64,000 nucleotides of DNA from Eutypa lata (Eukaryota; Ascomycota; Sordariomycetes; Xylariales; Diatrypaceae): assembly GCA_022661535.1 (NCBI GenBank), contig JAKULF010000021.1:186001-250000 (forward strand), written 5' to 3'. Below are positions 21,046 to 32,137 of the stretch, one piece after another. Position 1 is the stretch's first letter. Each line of letters starts with the position of its first letter. Below the pieces are notes generated by a model. It was not told the origin of the DNA, did no database searches, and saw only the letters and a program-made list of their open reading frames with translations. The position numbers were made by a program, and so were the translations under genes.

Positions 21046-22691
21046 ATGTCTAATACCGAAGAATCGTATACCTCTGCGGGATTGGTATATGTTTTAGTTG
21101 TCTTGCTTGCTGTATGCCTCATCCTTCACAACCTACGATAACGATACGGATTAGAATTAATCAAAACTAGTATCCTATATTTCGGGCTATCCACAACATA
21201 TTCTTCCACCCTCTGTCCAATATCCCAGGACCACGTGCCTGGTCTGCTTCGCGATTGCCATTCATATGGTCTCTTCTCCGGGGAACTCTCGTCCATGACG
21301 TCGAAAAGCTCCATTGCAAATATGGCCCAGCTGTCCGTATTGCCCCAGATGAGGTCACGTTTGCCCATGCAGACGCCTACCCAGACATCTTCCAAGCCCG
21401 ATCCGATAGTAAGCCCTTTTTGAAGGACTCGGTTTGGTGGGAGACGCAACCGGGTCTTCCTGACACAATCCTAAGTGCCATTAACCCCGAGAAACACGCC
21501 CGCATACGCAGAATCCTTGCGCCCGGATTCACTCTACGAGCTTTACGAGACCAAGAGCCGATTTTGCACCAGTACGTCAATTTGCTCGTGGACCGCCTAC
21601 GCGAGTCCACGCTGGAAAGCTCGGAAGCCCAGGTTAATCTTGTACCTTGGCTTAATTTCACAACGTTTGATATAATCGGTGACCTCGGCTTTGGAGACTC
21701 TTTCAACTGTTTGCAGCACTCTCGATATCACCCATGGACCGCTATGCTTTTCAGTACTGTAAAAGCCGCTGCCTGGGTCGCGTCGGCACGGTATTATCCA
21801 TTGATCGAATTTATCCTGCTTAAGTGTATCCCACCTTCTTTAATGAAGACACAGACCGACCATTACCGGCGTATCTCTGATAAGGTTGATCGGCGGCTCA
21901 ATTTCGAAATGGAGAGACCCGATGTCCTCTCATACGTGATTAAGAAGCGGGAAGAAGAGGCTGTTCCTATTGGTGAAATCAACTCTACCTTTATGATATT
22001 AACCACTGCCGGTAGTGAAACGCCTGCCACACTTCTCTCTGGTATCATGAACTATCTGGTCAATTGTCCTGACAAGCTCAACACGCTGAAACATGAAGTT
22101 CGCCATAATTTCAACACTTCAGATGACATTACTCTTGATGCCCTGAAAGATCTTCCTTACCTGAATGCTGTAATAAATGAGGGCTTCCGGATGTGCCCCC
22201 CAGTTCCTTGGGTACTTCCCAGACGAGTCCCTAACGGTGGGAGCACCGTATGTGGCACATGGCTACCTGGAGGAGTAAGTTGTCGTATGTATCCAAACCA
22301 ATATAGGATGGAGCTGATTCATATCCAACAGACAGCTGTGTCGGTACAAGCCTATACTATCAACAGGAACTCCAGTTATTTCCACTGTGCATCGTCTTTC
22401 GTTCCAGAACGCTGGCTTCCCGAAGTACATGGAAATCCCGAATCTCCATTTTCGAAGGACTGTCGTGGGGCCATCCAACCGTTTAGCCTAGGTCCGCGGA
22501 GTTGCCTGGGTCAAAATCTAGCCATGGCAGAGTTGCGGCTAATCATTTCGAAACTAGTCTGGGCGTTTGACTTTGAGACGATTGATGGTAATGTGTTAAA
22601 CTGGGAGGATCTTAGAGTATTCTTACTCATTGAGAAGAAACCTATCCAAGTGAAAATCAAGCCGAGGAGTGAGGCTCCGACAGGAACATGA
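21046..22691 (+). CDS. Cytochrome P450 of the terpenoid locus (CYP65/isotrichodermin hydroxylase-like)
   Basis: Three exons (21046-21111, 21171-22274, 22332-22691) give 509 aa. Exon 1 plus the start of exon 2 encode an N-terminal membrane anchor followed by FFHPLSNIPGPR. The I-helix AGSET is at 302-306, ExxR is E359-R362, PERW follows, and the haem loop FSLGPRSCLG has Cys448. Intron 2 (57 bp, GTAAGT...CAACAG) is a multiple of three and stop-free, so a naive call would keep 19 spurious residues before TAVSVQAYTINR. The sequence recalls CYP65-type fungal P450s that hydroxylate terpenoid skeletons. It sits next to a terpene cyclase and likely oxidises its product. Confidence 0.86.
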
Positions 22692-22922
22692 TGGATATCC
22701 CGCTGATGGACCCCTTAACTTGTAGCCGAGAAATCAATAAGATGTTATTTGTATTCTCCTGGCCTATGTTTTTCTACATATATGATGATGCTGTCTGTGC
22801 AGTACATCACCATTCCGTTGTGCGTGTTTTTCTAGATGGCTGGCTCCACCCCCTAAATTCCTCACAGTACAAAAAGCTCACTGGACACCTGCACCTGGAT
22901 ACCTGCACTTAGATCCTGTTTC

Positions 22923-22976
<54 letters not shown>

Positions 22977-23937
22977 ATATGAAATTCTAAATCAAGGTGG
23001 CTTTTGAATTCTACCAAATTTATTGGCGCTTAACACTTGTGAAAGACGGTTGGTTGATCCTGAATAGGTACCCACGTTTCCAGCTTTCTCCCTTCTCCCC
23101 TGATTACTTGCTGTAAATTAGGTATCGTGGTGTGTGTTACTATAGCAGGGACCCCGTTAAGTACATATCTACAGTGCAAACGTCATAGCTGTTGTGTGAT
23201 CTGCCTAAGTAGCTATGTTGGACGTTTAGCCAACTAACCTCTAGGAGTAGATAGTAGTGCAACCTTCTATTTGCGTGCCCCTAAATAGCCAGTTGGGTTG
23301 CACTCAAATCAAAGCTGTTGGTGATAGGAGCGACTGCGTGCTTTCGACAAAGTGTCAGTTATATAATTCCCCTCCGAAACCATGCACTCGATTGATTGTG
23401 CCAATGCGCCCCCGCCTACGCCCCCCCCCCCAACGATCAACATACACTACGCGCGCCTACTGCTATTTAGGTACCTGTAATCCATGCATAAATTGTGCTA
23501 TAATGCATGGATGAATCAAAGTCCTACATGGTAACACCGTAAAGGAATGGCGAGCCTTGCATTACATCAAACATGTATGCAAGTTAAAATGCAACCCTTC
23601 CGGGTTTCTGGTGTAACAAAACTACTACTCAACGCCAACAACATGCTCCTATTCAGTCCATTATCTGCATTCTATGGTTCACCTACAATACAGATTGGAG
23701 CCATAAAGAAATGGTAAGCACACCGCCTGTTGGTTTTCCCATCACAGTGGCGCACAAGGCGATTGGGGTTCTCACTTCCCAGATAACACCAGCCTAGACT
23801 GGATTTAATGCGTGGTAACCAACTACTTTAAAACTACAACCATTGGTTCGTATAGTTAACCACAATTGGGTGAACGAAACGGTTTCCTAATCGAGGAGCA
23901 AGTCCGTGGTTCTGGCCATTTCCCGACAATTCCAGGA
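22692..23937. other. Intergenic between P450 and terpene cyclase 3' ends
   Basis: This 1.2-kb convergent gap contains the CA repeat at 22925-22974 and a poly-C run near 23425. I looked here for a prenyltransferase domain continuing the cyclase and saw none. Confidence 0.5.
22925..22974. repeat. (CA)25 microsatellite
   Basis: Twenty-five uninterrupted CA dinucleotides. Confidence 0.97.
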
Positions 23938-25023
23938 CTAGAAATCACGATATCTCGGGCAGTAGATGCTCCACACCAAATTCCCAATGTAACTCAGCCT
24001 CACAGCCTCGAGATACCTCCGGAGATCTTGGGACAGAGAAGTATTCGTTTGCACGTCATCCATAACCTGGGAGTATTGTAGGATAAGCTTTTGGATCTCT
24101 GCTCGGCAAATCTCTTTCGCGTCTGCTTCGGAGACAGAAGTCTCTGCCATGATTACCCAGATCGCGTTAAAGACATAATCTTGGCCAGCCTTCTCTGCCA
24201 TCACACGCTCTTTGTCCCACGAATACAGGTCGTTTACAAGGGCCATGGCTGCATACCCCGGCTCTGCTAGTTTGTGGCAAATGTCGTGTTCTTCTTCCGA
24301 GATAGTAAGCGCCAGACCAAAAGTCAGCGTGCCAAACCATATCCTGAGTAATATATGAGACCACATAAGCTAAGTGGGAATGTAAGGTTTGGATCTTACA
24401 ATTGGCCAGCGTCGATGACTCGCGCCGGGATATATTCCCTCAGAGTGTCAAAGGGCACAGTTCTCGCTCGTGCTGCAGATTGTACAAACTTGGTCCACGC
24501 CTTCATTGTCGTCTCTGCACGGACATGATCTATATCTCCCATCTCGGAGTAGATCTGCGCTAGCAAGCGCTTTTCTGGGCGGGACTTAGAAGATACCTTC
24601 TGATCGAAGGAATCATCGCTGAACGTTTCAAGTATCCCAGTAAACCCGCCCGAATAATTCTTGAGATCGAGTGCTTCCAGTTCATCTTGAAGATAGTTAG
24701 TCATGATAGAACTCGGGATGAAGGTTAATTGTGTCTTTTATCTCACCATCGTAAAGAAAAGCGTATTCATTCGCATATGAAATGATTTCGAGCCTCTCAG
24801 GCAAGCATTCTGGAATGGTAACCCCGATAAAACTGTAGGGGCGGCCCAGTCCTCCTTTATATCCTTCCACTGGGTTGACACTCTTAGACCAGTCATCTTG
24901 AGCTCGGAACGTGCCTCGTATCTCTTTGAAGAAATCTTTGTGCATGCGAAGAGGGATATTTTGACCAAGTCCATGTGTATCATATAGATTCCGCTCAACC
25001 TCTTCTGAGTAACGATACGGCAT
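23938..25023 (-). CDS. Stand-alone class I terpene cyclase related to the cyclase half of fungal chimeric synthases
   Basis: Three exons (25023-24747, 24685-24400, 24343-23938) give 322 aa. The first splice junction restores the metal-binding motif DDELE (D92-D93...E96) after ANEYAFLY; unspliced reading loses it. The second motif NDLYSWDKE (N225, S229, E233) is a perfect NSE triad, and RY at 318-319 closes the domain. SFIGVTIPECLPERLE and the overall order match the N-terminal cyclase domain of fusicoccadiene/ophiobolin-type bifunctional synthases, but the frame stops right after CPRYRDF and no prenyltransferase domain follows. It should cyclise a C15-C25 polyprenyl diphosphate made elsewhere; the chain length is not predictable here. 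It is divergent from a P450 gene. Confidence 0.88.
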
Positions 25024-25735
25024 CTTGCTGTCAGAGCAGAAGAGAAATCTTCTGTTTTTTGGTGGTATCAATGGGTGTTGATATACAACAGGGGTTGAGA
25101 ATATCTGGACGGCGCCTCACTGGAATGTAGACACAACAAGTCAGGGTTCTCGAGCGGTGAGGCCACGAAAGGCAGGAATATGAAAAATAAAGGATATGGC
25201 GAGTGATGGATATTTCAAGTAACACGATGTACCGCTGATTGAGGTAACAGCTAGGATAATCACCGAAGGCGAGCGGATGTGGCTCTATCGGGAATTTGGA
25301 TATGCTTCATATGAATCCATTCAACGTACGAATGAAGCTAGAATTAAATGAATACACTATTTCCCATCATGTGAGCCCATGATGCATTGCATACTACAAC
25401 CAACAGTTCTGCATTTAGATGTATCTGCCGAACGGTACAGTGGCTCCTGGTCTACATCCAACATCTTTCTAATGATTATAACCGATGTAACACTGCTGCA
25501 CATCCGTGGGGTGACCCGGGTTACGACTGACATTTAGGCGCAGAGGCATATGCATATACAAACCATTCGTCATTACCTCAATTGATAAATTTCCTATCGA
25601 TCAGAAGTCGCGTTTCTAGATTTTCTCTCCTCTATAACTCCTTACTAGACATCCATCAATACGTTGTCGCCTCAAAGCTCCCTGGGGCTAGTTATGCGAT
25701 TATATATCGTTATTCATAGAGCATTCTGAATAACG
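25024..25735. other. Divergent promoter region, terpene cyclase / P450
   Basis: This 0.7-kb region separates two divergent terpenoid genes and probably drives both. A TATA-like element lies on the P450 side. No CGG-N5-CCG site was seen. Confidence 0.5.
25701..25706 (+). promoter_or_regulatory. TATA-like element of the second terpenoid P450
   Basis: TATATA lies about 30 bp before the ATG at 25736. It may instead lie in the transcribed leader, so support is weak. Confidence 0.25.
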
Positions 25736-27772
25736 ATGGAGCTTCTCATTTACAACATTTCCTCTTTCGAGGCTATCTCGGCAATCATAATACTTTACAT
25801 ATTCTACTTCCTCTCACTCATTCTTCGCCGTCTTTACTTCTCCCCTCTGGCCAAATTCCCGGGGCCGAAGCTTGCCGCTGCTACCGGTTGGTATGAATTC
25901 TATTATGATTACTGGCTCAATGGTCAGTTCGTTTTTGAGATTAAGAGAATGCATGATGTATATGGTAAGTAAAAGTAAAGGAACACATTCCACTTCAGCT
26001 CAGTTTAGCCCGACTGACAAATTGCACAAATGGTTAGGTTCAATTGTGCGAATCAATCCAGCAGAACTTTCAATTCACGACCCTGAGTTCTACAACGAAC
26101 TTTACGTTACTGAGAGTAAACGCCGGACCGAAAGCTATGACGCATTCTGTAAAGGTATTGACCACGAAGGCAAGTAATGACAGTCAATTAACCCATCGAT
26201 ACCGCCTGTGACTAACTCGTAATAGGATCTTTTCTGCTTACCAAGGACCACGACCTGCACAGGAGGAGACGGAAACCCTTCGAGCCATTCTTTTCTAGAA
26301 AGGGGATCACCTTCTTGCAACCGATGCTTAGTGAAGTATGCTTGCATTTAGAATCCCGCATCCGCGAGTTGGGAGGCCAGAAGCAGGTTATCCGTCTTGA
26401 TCATGCCTTTTCTGCGTTCTCAGGAGACATTATCAGGTTGATATGTCTGGGCGCCGACGGTACAGAGGATCGTTTCCTAAGTGACCCACACTTCTCATCA
26501 GAGTGGTGTGTACCCTTTTTTTTCTTCCTCGTTTTACAAGGCTATTCTGACCTTGTAATCAGGTATGATATGTTACAAATGATCATACGCTCTATTCCCC
26601 TGTTTACTGGGTTCCCGTGGATCATTCAGTAGGTATTTAACCCTGCTAGTTAGTACTACCTAACTCTGTACTAGAATTGCAAAAGCATTACCGGAAAACT
26701 TGCTTCTACGGGCATTTCCCCGCGGCCAAATGTTCAAAAGGTTTGCAGAGGTAGGCACACGTTGCATTTACGACCAGCCTTCCAACAGGGTCTGACGCTT
26801 TACTCAGAGAGCAACACAGAATATTAGAAGGGCCATGTCAGACGTCTCTAGCAAGGAAGAGCACAGCACCTCTGTATTTCACCATGTGGTGAAGAGTGAT
26901 ATGCCGGAGTCAGACAAGTCTGAAGAACGCCTCATGGGAGAAGCCCAAGTTATGCTTGGGGGTGGGACTGTTACTACGGCCCGCACGCTCACCTTTGCAT
27001 CTTATTATATCCTTTCACGGCCAGAAGTACGAGGCCGACTGGAAAGCGAAGTCAAGGACTTCATGGCAGAGTGGCCGGAGCGAGTTCCAACCTGGGCGGA
27101 GCTCGAGCGACTTCCTTTCCTCCAAGGGATTATTAAAGAATCATTACGGTATGCCTTTCCGGCCTCCGTCTTCATTCCCCTACACCCCTCTATCTTACGA
27201 GTGAAATTCCGGTGATCGGATTGATTACTCACAGTTTGACAATGTAGCCATGGTCATGGCGTGATGCACCGACTGCCCCGGATTTCGCCCGATCTCCCTA
27301 TTCAATACAAGGAATATACGATTCCAGCTGGTGTAGGGCATCCCTCTAACATAGCCATTTCAGCGGCTAACCCTATTATAGATACCCGTAGGCATGTCTG
27401 GGTACTTGATGCACAGCGATCCTGTGACTTACCCTTCTCCGGATGAATTTGTTCCGGAGCGATGGGTTGGAGGCGTTGATAAAGTCGTGAACAGAAACTT
27501 TGTGCCATTCTGCCGCGGCTCGAGGGGCTGTCTAGGGATGAAGTATGTTTCCCTTATCTCCCGTGGGTAATTATCGACAATCTAACCATTTACTATTTGG
27601 AATTAGTTTAGCCATGGCCGAGATGAGCCTCGCCCTTGCCGTTCTCTACCGCCCTAATGGTCCTAAGTTTGAGCTTTTTGAAACGGATGAAAGTGATGTA
27701 AAGCCAGTGCATGACTTCATGATTCCAGTCGCTAAGCTCAGTTCGAAGGGTGTGCGCGTCTTGATATCTTAA
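25736..27772 (+). CDS. Cytochrome P450 of the terpenoid locus (CYP58/trichodiene oxygenase-like)
   Basis: Nine exons (25736-25964, 26038-26169, 26226-26505, 26563-26628, 26675-26750, 26808-27148, 27248-27332, 27382-27542, 27607-27772) give 511 aa. The N-terminal anchor ([19 protein letters not shown]) precedes [20 protein letters not shown], a Tri4/CYP58-like opening. GGTVTT forms the I-helix (about 313-318), ExxR is E372-R375, FVPERW follows, and [10 protein letters not shown] holds Cys453. Intron 2 is GC-AG with the consensus donor AAG/GCAAGT. Intron 3 is 57 bp and in frame; introns 4 and 7 have unusual GTAGGT and GTAGGG donors. The gene shares a promoter region with the cyclase, so it very likely acts on the cyclase product. 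Confidence 0.85.
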
Positions 27773-29285
27773 ACGAAGAAAGGGATATATTCTAGAAAGA
27801 CCATCACGTTCTAAGCTCTCATGCGCTTGGATGGCTTCTCTGAAGACTATGTATCCTGGTAAATTACGCTTGTTGTATTACCACTATACTACGGTTAAAG
27901 ATAGACACATTACGCGTTGGCCCTACGCAACAATTTCTGGGTCATGACTCTGTATTTGAAAATGGAGGCACACATAATCTCTCTGCCCAAATCCTGCCAG
28001 ATTTTAGGGAGAAACAACAAGGAAAAGGTGATGAATTCAATGTGTTACACTGCAAAACACACCTTTATTACTGCAGCGACAGTAATGGCATATTACCTGT
28101 TTTACTACAGCCCGTACCAGTATATTTTAGTAACCTGTCGTTAATACTTAGATGTGTAACACCGTACATTTCACCTATAATATGAGGATTGATAGTGACG
28201 TATAGAATAAAGAGCACTTGGTTTACCACAATCAGGGCAGCTACCATACCTGGTATGAAGGCGCTGGCGTGAGTTGCTACTTCACTTAGCTTACAATTCA
28301 ATCTCTATGGGATATGGTTCGCGTTAGCAGGGGTCATATTCCTCCATGTATGTTGTGAGTCAACAAATTCATTCACTTCATTGCGCCAAAACGGAGCCTC
28401 ATGTGGCATCCGCTCTTACTACTAACCATAGTTTTATCAACCACTTTTAACCAACACAGGGCAAGGTCATGTTAATAATGCTGCAATAATGGGCATCACA
28501 ATACATAGCCGCCTAGCAAAACGGCCAGGATCCTGTAAATCCTGTTGTGCAGGCACATTGACATATGTGGGTAGTATTAGCGAATGGCATCTTCACAGCC
28601 TCCAGTATGGTTTAATGGTGTGGTCTTGTTTGTTGGTTGAAAGGCGCATTACCGGACGCAGTACAGCCCCAAAGGCGGAACAGCAACTGTATCTACCGCC
28701 AGTCAAATTCACGTACCAGCATTGATCAACAGATGTTAGTGTCTGTATGCTTGAGAGCCTGCTTTAGAATGCTACCTTGGAGTCACAGGATATTGCTTCC
28801 CCATTTCCGACTGTAATTACCGTCGTACAAAGAGGGTGGCGCAGCGTCACAGGTTATAACAACAAAAGGATGCATTAGGTACCAAGCATTGAATCAAACT
28901 TCATAAATGCATATGAGTTTAACCCGTGTAATATAAACTACTAACAAAATGTAACTGTCACGTCGTACTACCCATCCAATACATAGGTACGTACACAAGT
29001 ACTTAAGCACAAGATGGGCTCAATACATGTTGGAACTGCACAGGGCAGCGGCTTCAAGGATTCCCCCACCCTGTCTATTTTCCCATCACTGCCTCCAAGG
29101 ACCTATAGCCAATTCCCCTACTCTAGCGAGCATTTCCCAGAGCCCCTCGTTTGTCCTATTCATCACATACCCATCTGACCAAAGATAACAAAGTCGACAC
29201 ATGTACTGGCAGAGACGATAACCTCATTGCAGGATTGCCTTCTCTGTACTCCGAAATACAGCCCTGCTTGTAACGATTCCGCAGC
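27773..29285. other. Intergenic, no gene seen
   Basis: This 1.5-kb AT-rich stretch between the P450 and SDR contains only short frames without recognisable domains. Confidence 0.4.
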
Positions 29286-30263
29286 ATGGGAGCTCAGTGG
29301 TCCCAGGTCTTCCCTCCGAGGCCAACCTTTCAAGATACCCACTTGGAACCCCAAGATGGCAAGGTTTTTTTGATTACTGGAGGCTACTCTGGGATTGGAT
29401 TCGAGCTTGCCACCATGCTGTATCGAAATCACGCTCGCGTTTACATCGCCGGACGTTCAGAAGAGAAAGCTCGTCAGGCAATTCGAAACATCCAGGCCAA
29501 GGCGCCCACATCTAGGGGTAGCTTAGTGTTCCTGCACTTGGAGCTCGATGATCTCAGTAGCATAAAGGCGTCGGCCGATGCCTTCAAGGCGAAAGAATCC
29601 AAGCTTCACGTCCTGTGGAACAACGCTGGCGTCTCGCGGCCACCTGCTGGGAGCGTTTCGAAGCAGGGGGTCGAGCTACAGCTAGCGACCAACTGTCTCG
29701 GGCCATTCCTATTCACCCGACTCCTTCTCCCTTTGATAGAGACGACTGCGGCTGCCGAGATTCCCGGTTCCGTTCGCATCGTCTGGACCGCCAGCCAGAT
29801 CGTTGAACTCTCTGCGCCGCCGGGAGGCATGGATATGTCCGAACTACATACGCCCTCCAAAGACCAGCTACGAAACTATATCAACTCGAAGTTTGGGAAC
29901 TGGCTTTTAGCCGTTGAGTTCGCCAGAACCGTAGGCCGTACTTCAAATGTTGTCAGTATAGCGCTTAATCCCGGCTCCGCATCCTCGAACCTATTCCGGC
30001 ACACACCGTCGATCTACTGGTTGGCATGGCCGGTGCTGTATTCCCCCAAGATGACGGCATACACGGAGCTCTACGCTGGTCTGTCAGGGGATATCAGCTT
30101 GGAAACTAACGGGTGCTATGTCATTCCTTTTGGTAGGATTGCACAGGAAAAGAACATTCGTCAGGACTTACTCGATGCCCTGAAGCCGAAGGAAGACGGG
30201 GGCTCTGGGAAGGCGAAAGAGTTTTGTGATTTCTGCGAGGAGAAGACACGTGACTATTCCTGA
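29286..30263 (+). CDS. Short-chain dehydrogenase/reductase (retinol dehydrogenase-like)
   Basis: This single-exon gene encodes 325 aa. TGGYSGIG is at residues 31-38, AGRS after beta-2 suits NADP(H), WNNAG follows beta-4, the Ser lies in IVWTAS, and Y198/K202 form YINSK. ALNPG completes the core. The longer C-terminus and N-terminal 25 residues are typical of the retinol-dehydrogenase/WW-oxidoreductase-like SDR branch common in fungi. It is the right-most enzyme of the terpenoid locus and may oxidise or reduce a terpenol or ketone; 1.5 kb separates it from the P450, so membership is plausible but not certain. Confidence 0.85.
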   Translation: MGAQWSQVFPPRPTFQDTHLEPQDGKVFLITGGYSGIGFELATMLYRNHARVYIAGRSEEKARQAIRNIQAKAPTSRGSLVFLHLELDDLSSIKASADAFKAKESKLHVLWNNAGVSRPPAGSVSKQGVELQLATNCLGPFLFTRLLLPLIETTAAAEIPGSVRIVWTASQIVELSAPPGGMDMSELHTPSKDQLRNYINSKFGNWLLAVEFARTVGRTSNVVSIALNPGSASSNLFRHTPSIYWLAWPVLYSPKMTAYTELYAGLSGDISLETNGCYVIPFGRIAQEKNIRQDLLDALKPKEDGGSGKAKEFCDFCEEKTRDYS

Positions 30264-31185
30264 ACTGCTCCCGACGCTTCCCTCCTAAATCTCATCATGT
30301 TCACCGCATGTATGTTGTACATTCGCAACTATTTAACATTTTACTTACGTAAAGTTCTTAGAGGACAGCTAGGTCGTGTTCTTTTAACAGAATATTTCCA
30401 CGTAACAGCATTTTGTCTGAAGTTCTTGTGTACCTTGTTTCTTTGTCTATGCTTAGGATAACATATGACATCGTTACCTGTTCTTGTAATTTATAAGCTG
30501 GTTGGATAGCATCATGCGTGGCTATGTCCGTAAGGACAACGCGGATAAACATACTATATGCCGAAAAGCGTCAACCGGGCCTTGAAAAATAGTGACTCTC
30601 CTTTCTTGACTTCACGCCAAATTTATAAGTAAATAATAAAAGGGGTTATAGAGGCATTGCTAGACAGTCCACAAAAATAACATCGCCTTGCCTACTGCAA
30701 TTAAATGTTGCCCTGTTACAGTGCTCACCGGACTGGGGATAGTACGAGCGCACGGCTGTTGATAATACACGAAGCAATTACCTAGGTTGCTCCAAGAACA
30801 GTTGCCCCAAAGCAGACGTTTGCCTTGTCCGTGATGACACCAACCTATCTCCTCGAATAGTCAGCCAAAGAACAATAAAACTGTGGAAAGTACGATATGA
30901 AACGCCAGGTATCCCCCCCCCCCCCAACATAAAAGTTACAAGCTCCGCGGTGGAATGGTTGGTTGACATGGTATTATGAGTTCTCGACAGTTCGTTACTA
31001 CAGTCGCTGAGATGATAACGATACGTTTTAACAGGATGTAACATCTCTAATTCTAAGAACCTCTAGATAGCTTCAGAGCGGTGTGGAATGGCTAGAAGCT
31101 GATTAGTTAGAACCCTATCCTGAGATCGAAACATGACCACTCTACACGCGTGTAGGCATACTCAAGCGAGCTACAAAGAAACCAT
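30264..31185. other. Intergenic, no gene seen
   Basis: This AT-rich stretch has a 13-bp poly-C run at 30913-30925. No gene was recognised. Confidence 0.4.
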
Positions 31186-31690
31186 AATGGGTAAATGAAA
31201 AATTTGTTCTCCAAATCCGTCAAATCCAGCATCGCAATATCCACTTTCCTCGTAATAACCTACCCATTCTTATCATATTGCTTGACCCGTCCCGTTTCCT
31301 TTTCATCTTCGTTCAGCTTTGCCATCCACCTCAGCCGCTTTGCATCCCTCCTCTTTAGGATTCACCGAATCACTTACAAAATTGCGGGCGTACCAGCCCA
31401 GTTGACGACGATCATCGACACCTAGGCGCCATAGTACCGCGGCGCCGCAACGAGCACCTAGATATACAGCGACACCAGGTTGCCGACGTTATACCCCAGC
31501 ATGAACATATCGTTGCGCGTTAACTTCTTGGTATACCCGGCCGCCGACGACGTCATCCACCCCAGCGCGATGATGTACGTAATGCCGTACGTGTGGCCCG
31601 CCAGCAACAGACAGGTCAAAAGCCCGAGCTTCTGGCCCCATGGCGTTATTACCATGCCAATCCCGCCTCAGCGGCAGTTCAAGGGAAGAT
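31186..31690 (-). pseudogene. MFS transporter pseudogene (allantoate permease/Dal5-like C-terminus)
   Basis: The minus strand reads in one frame as the last transmembrane helices and tail of a Dal5-type anion:cation symporter: GHTYGITYIIALGW, AAGYTKKLTRNDMFMLGYN, GNLV, then APRYYGA, MIVVNWAGTPAIL, a charged tail, and AMLDLTDLENK near the end. The frame is broken by stops at about 31458, 31422, 31374, 31362 and 31260. The first four fall where tryptophan is usual (TGG to TAG, TGA or TAA), so they fit G-to-A change, as RIP produces. Upstream sequence (above about 31690) is frameshifted and no longer aligns by eye. The gene is not functional. Confidence 0.7.
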
Positions 31691-32137
31691 TGTTTCGACC
31701 TCTTTTACAGGCTTGGCCCCTTGGATATCACTGACGGGTGTGAATGTGCTTGTTCTGAATAGGAAGGCGGGCGCTATCCTCTTACTGTATTCTTGGCCAC
31801 ATATTGTCGATCCTTTAGACCACGGGACGCATTAGAACAAGCAGAGCCTATTTTAAAGGTAGTTTGCGGACTGAACCCTGACGATATATTCGCGTCATGC
31901 CTTTCATTTGCGTACGGTTTCTTACATTCCAAGAGCTGGGTAAGTATCCGGCACACATGCTGTATTAATGCCCTGTCGGAAGAGTTAAGGACTATTTTCG
32001 AACCACTTTGACCGGCTTGTGGTACAGGTTTTGCTCCAATCCGAGACGAAGATAAGATCCTCCTTGCTAAGCTAGAAGAATTGGTAAGCGAGTTTGAAAA
32101 CAAATTCCGGTCTGAAAAGTGTCCTCTATCTACGTTT

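Noticed and set aside
22925..22974. Repeat array such as CRISPR
   Set aside because: It is a plain CA microsatellite in a eukaryotic genome, without spacers.
22692..23937. Prenyltransferase domain continuing the cyclase
   Set aside because: No open frame or aspartate-rich prenyltransferase motif is seen on the minus strand after the cyclase stop.
25024..25071. Upstream extension of the terpene cyclase by 16 residues
   Set aside because: It begins with TTG; ATG at 25023 matches the usual family N-terminus.
31195..31425. Hydrophobic 76-aa plus-strand frame
   Set aside because: It is antisense to the recognisable MFS pseudogene and has no support of its own.
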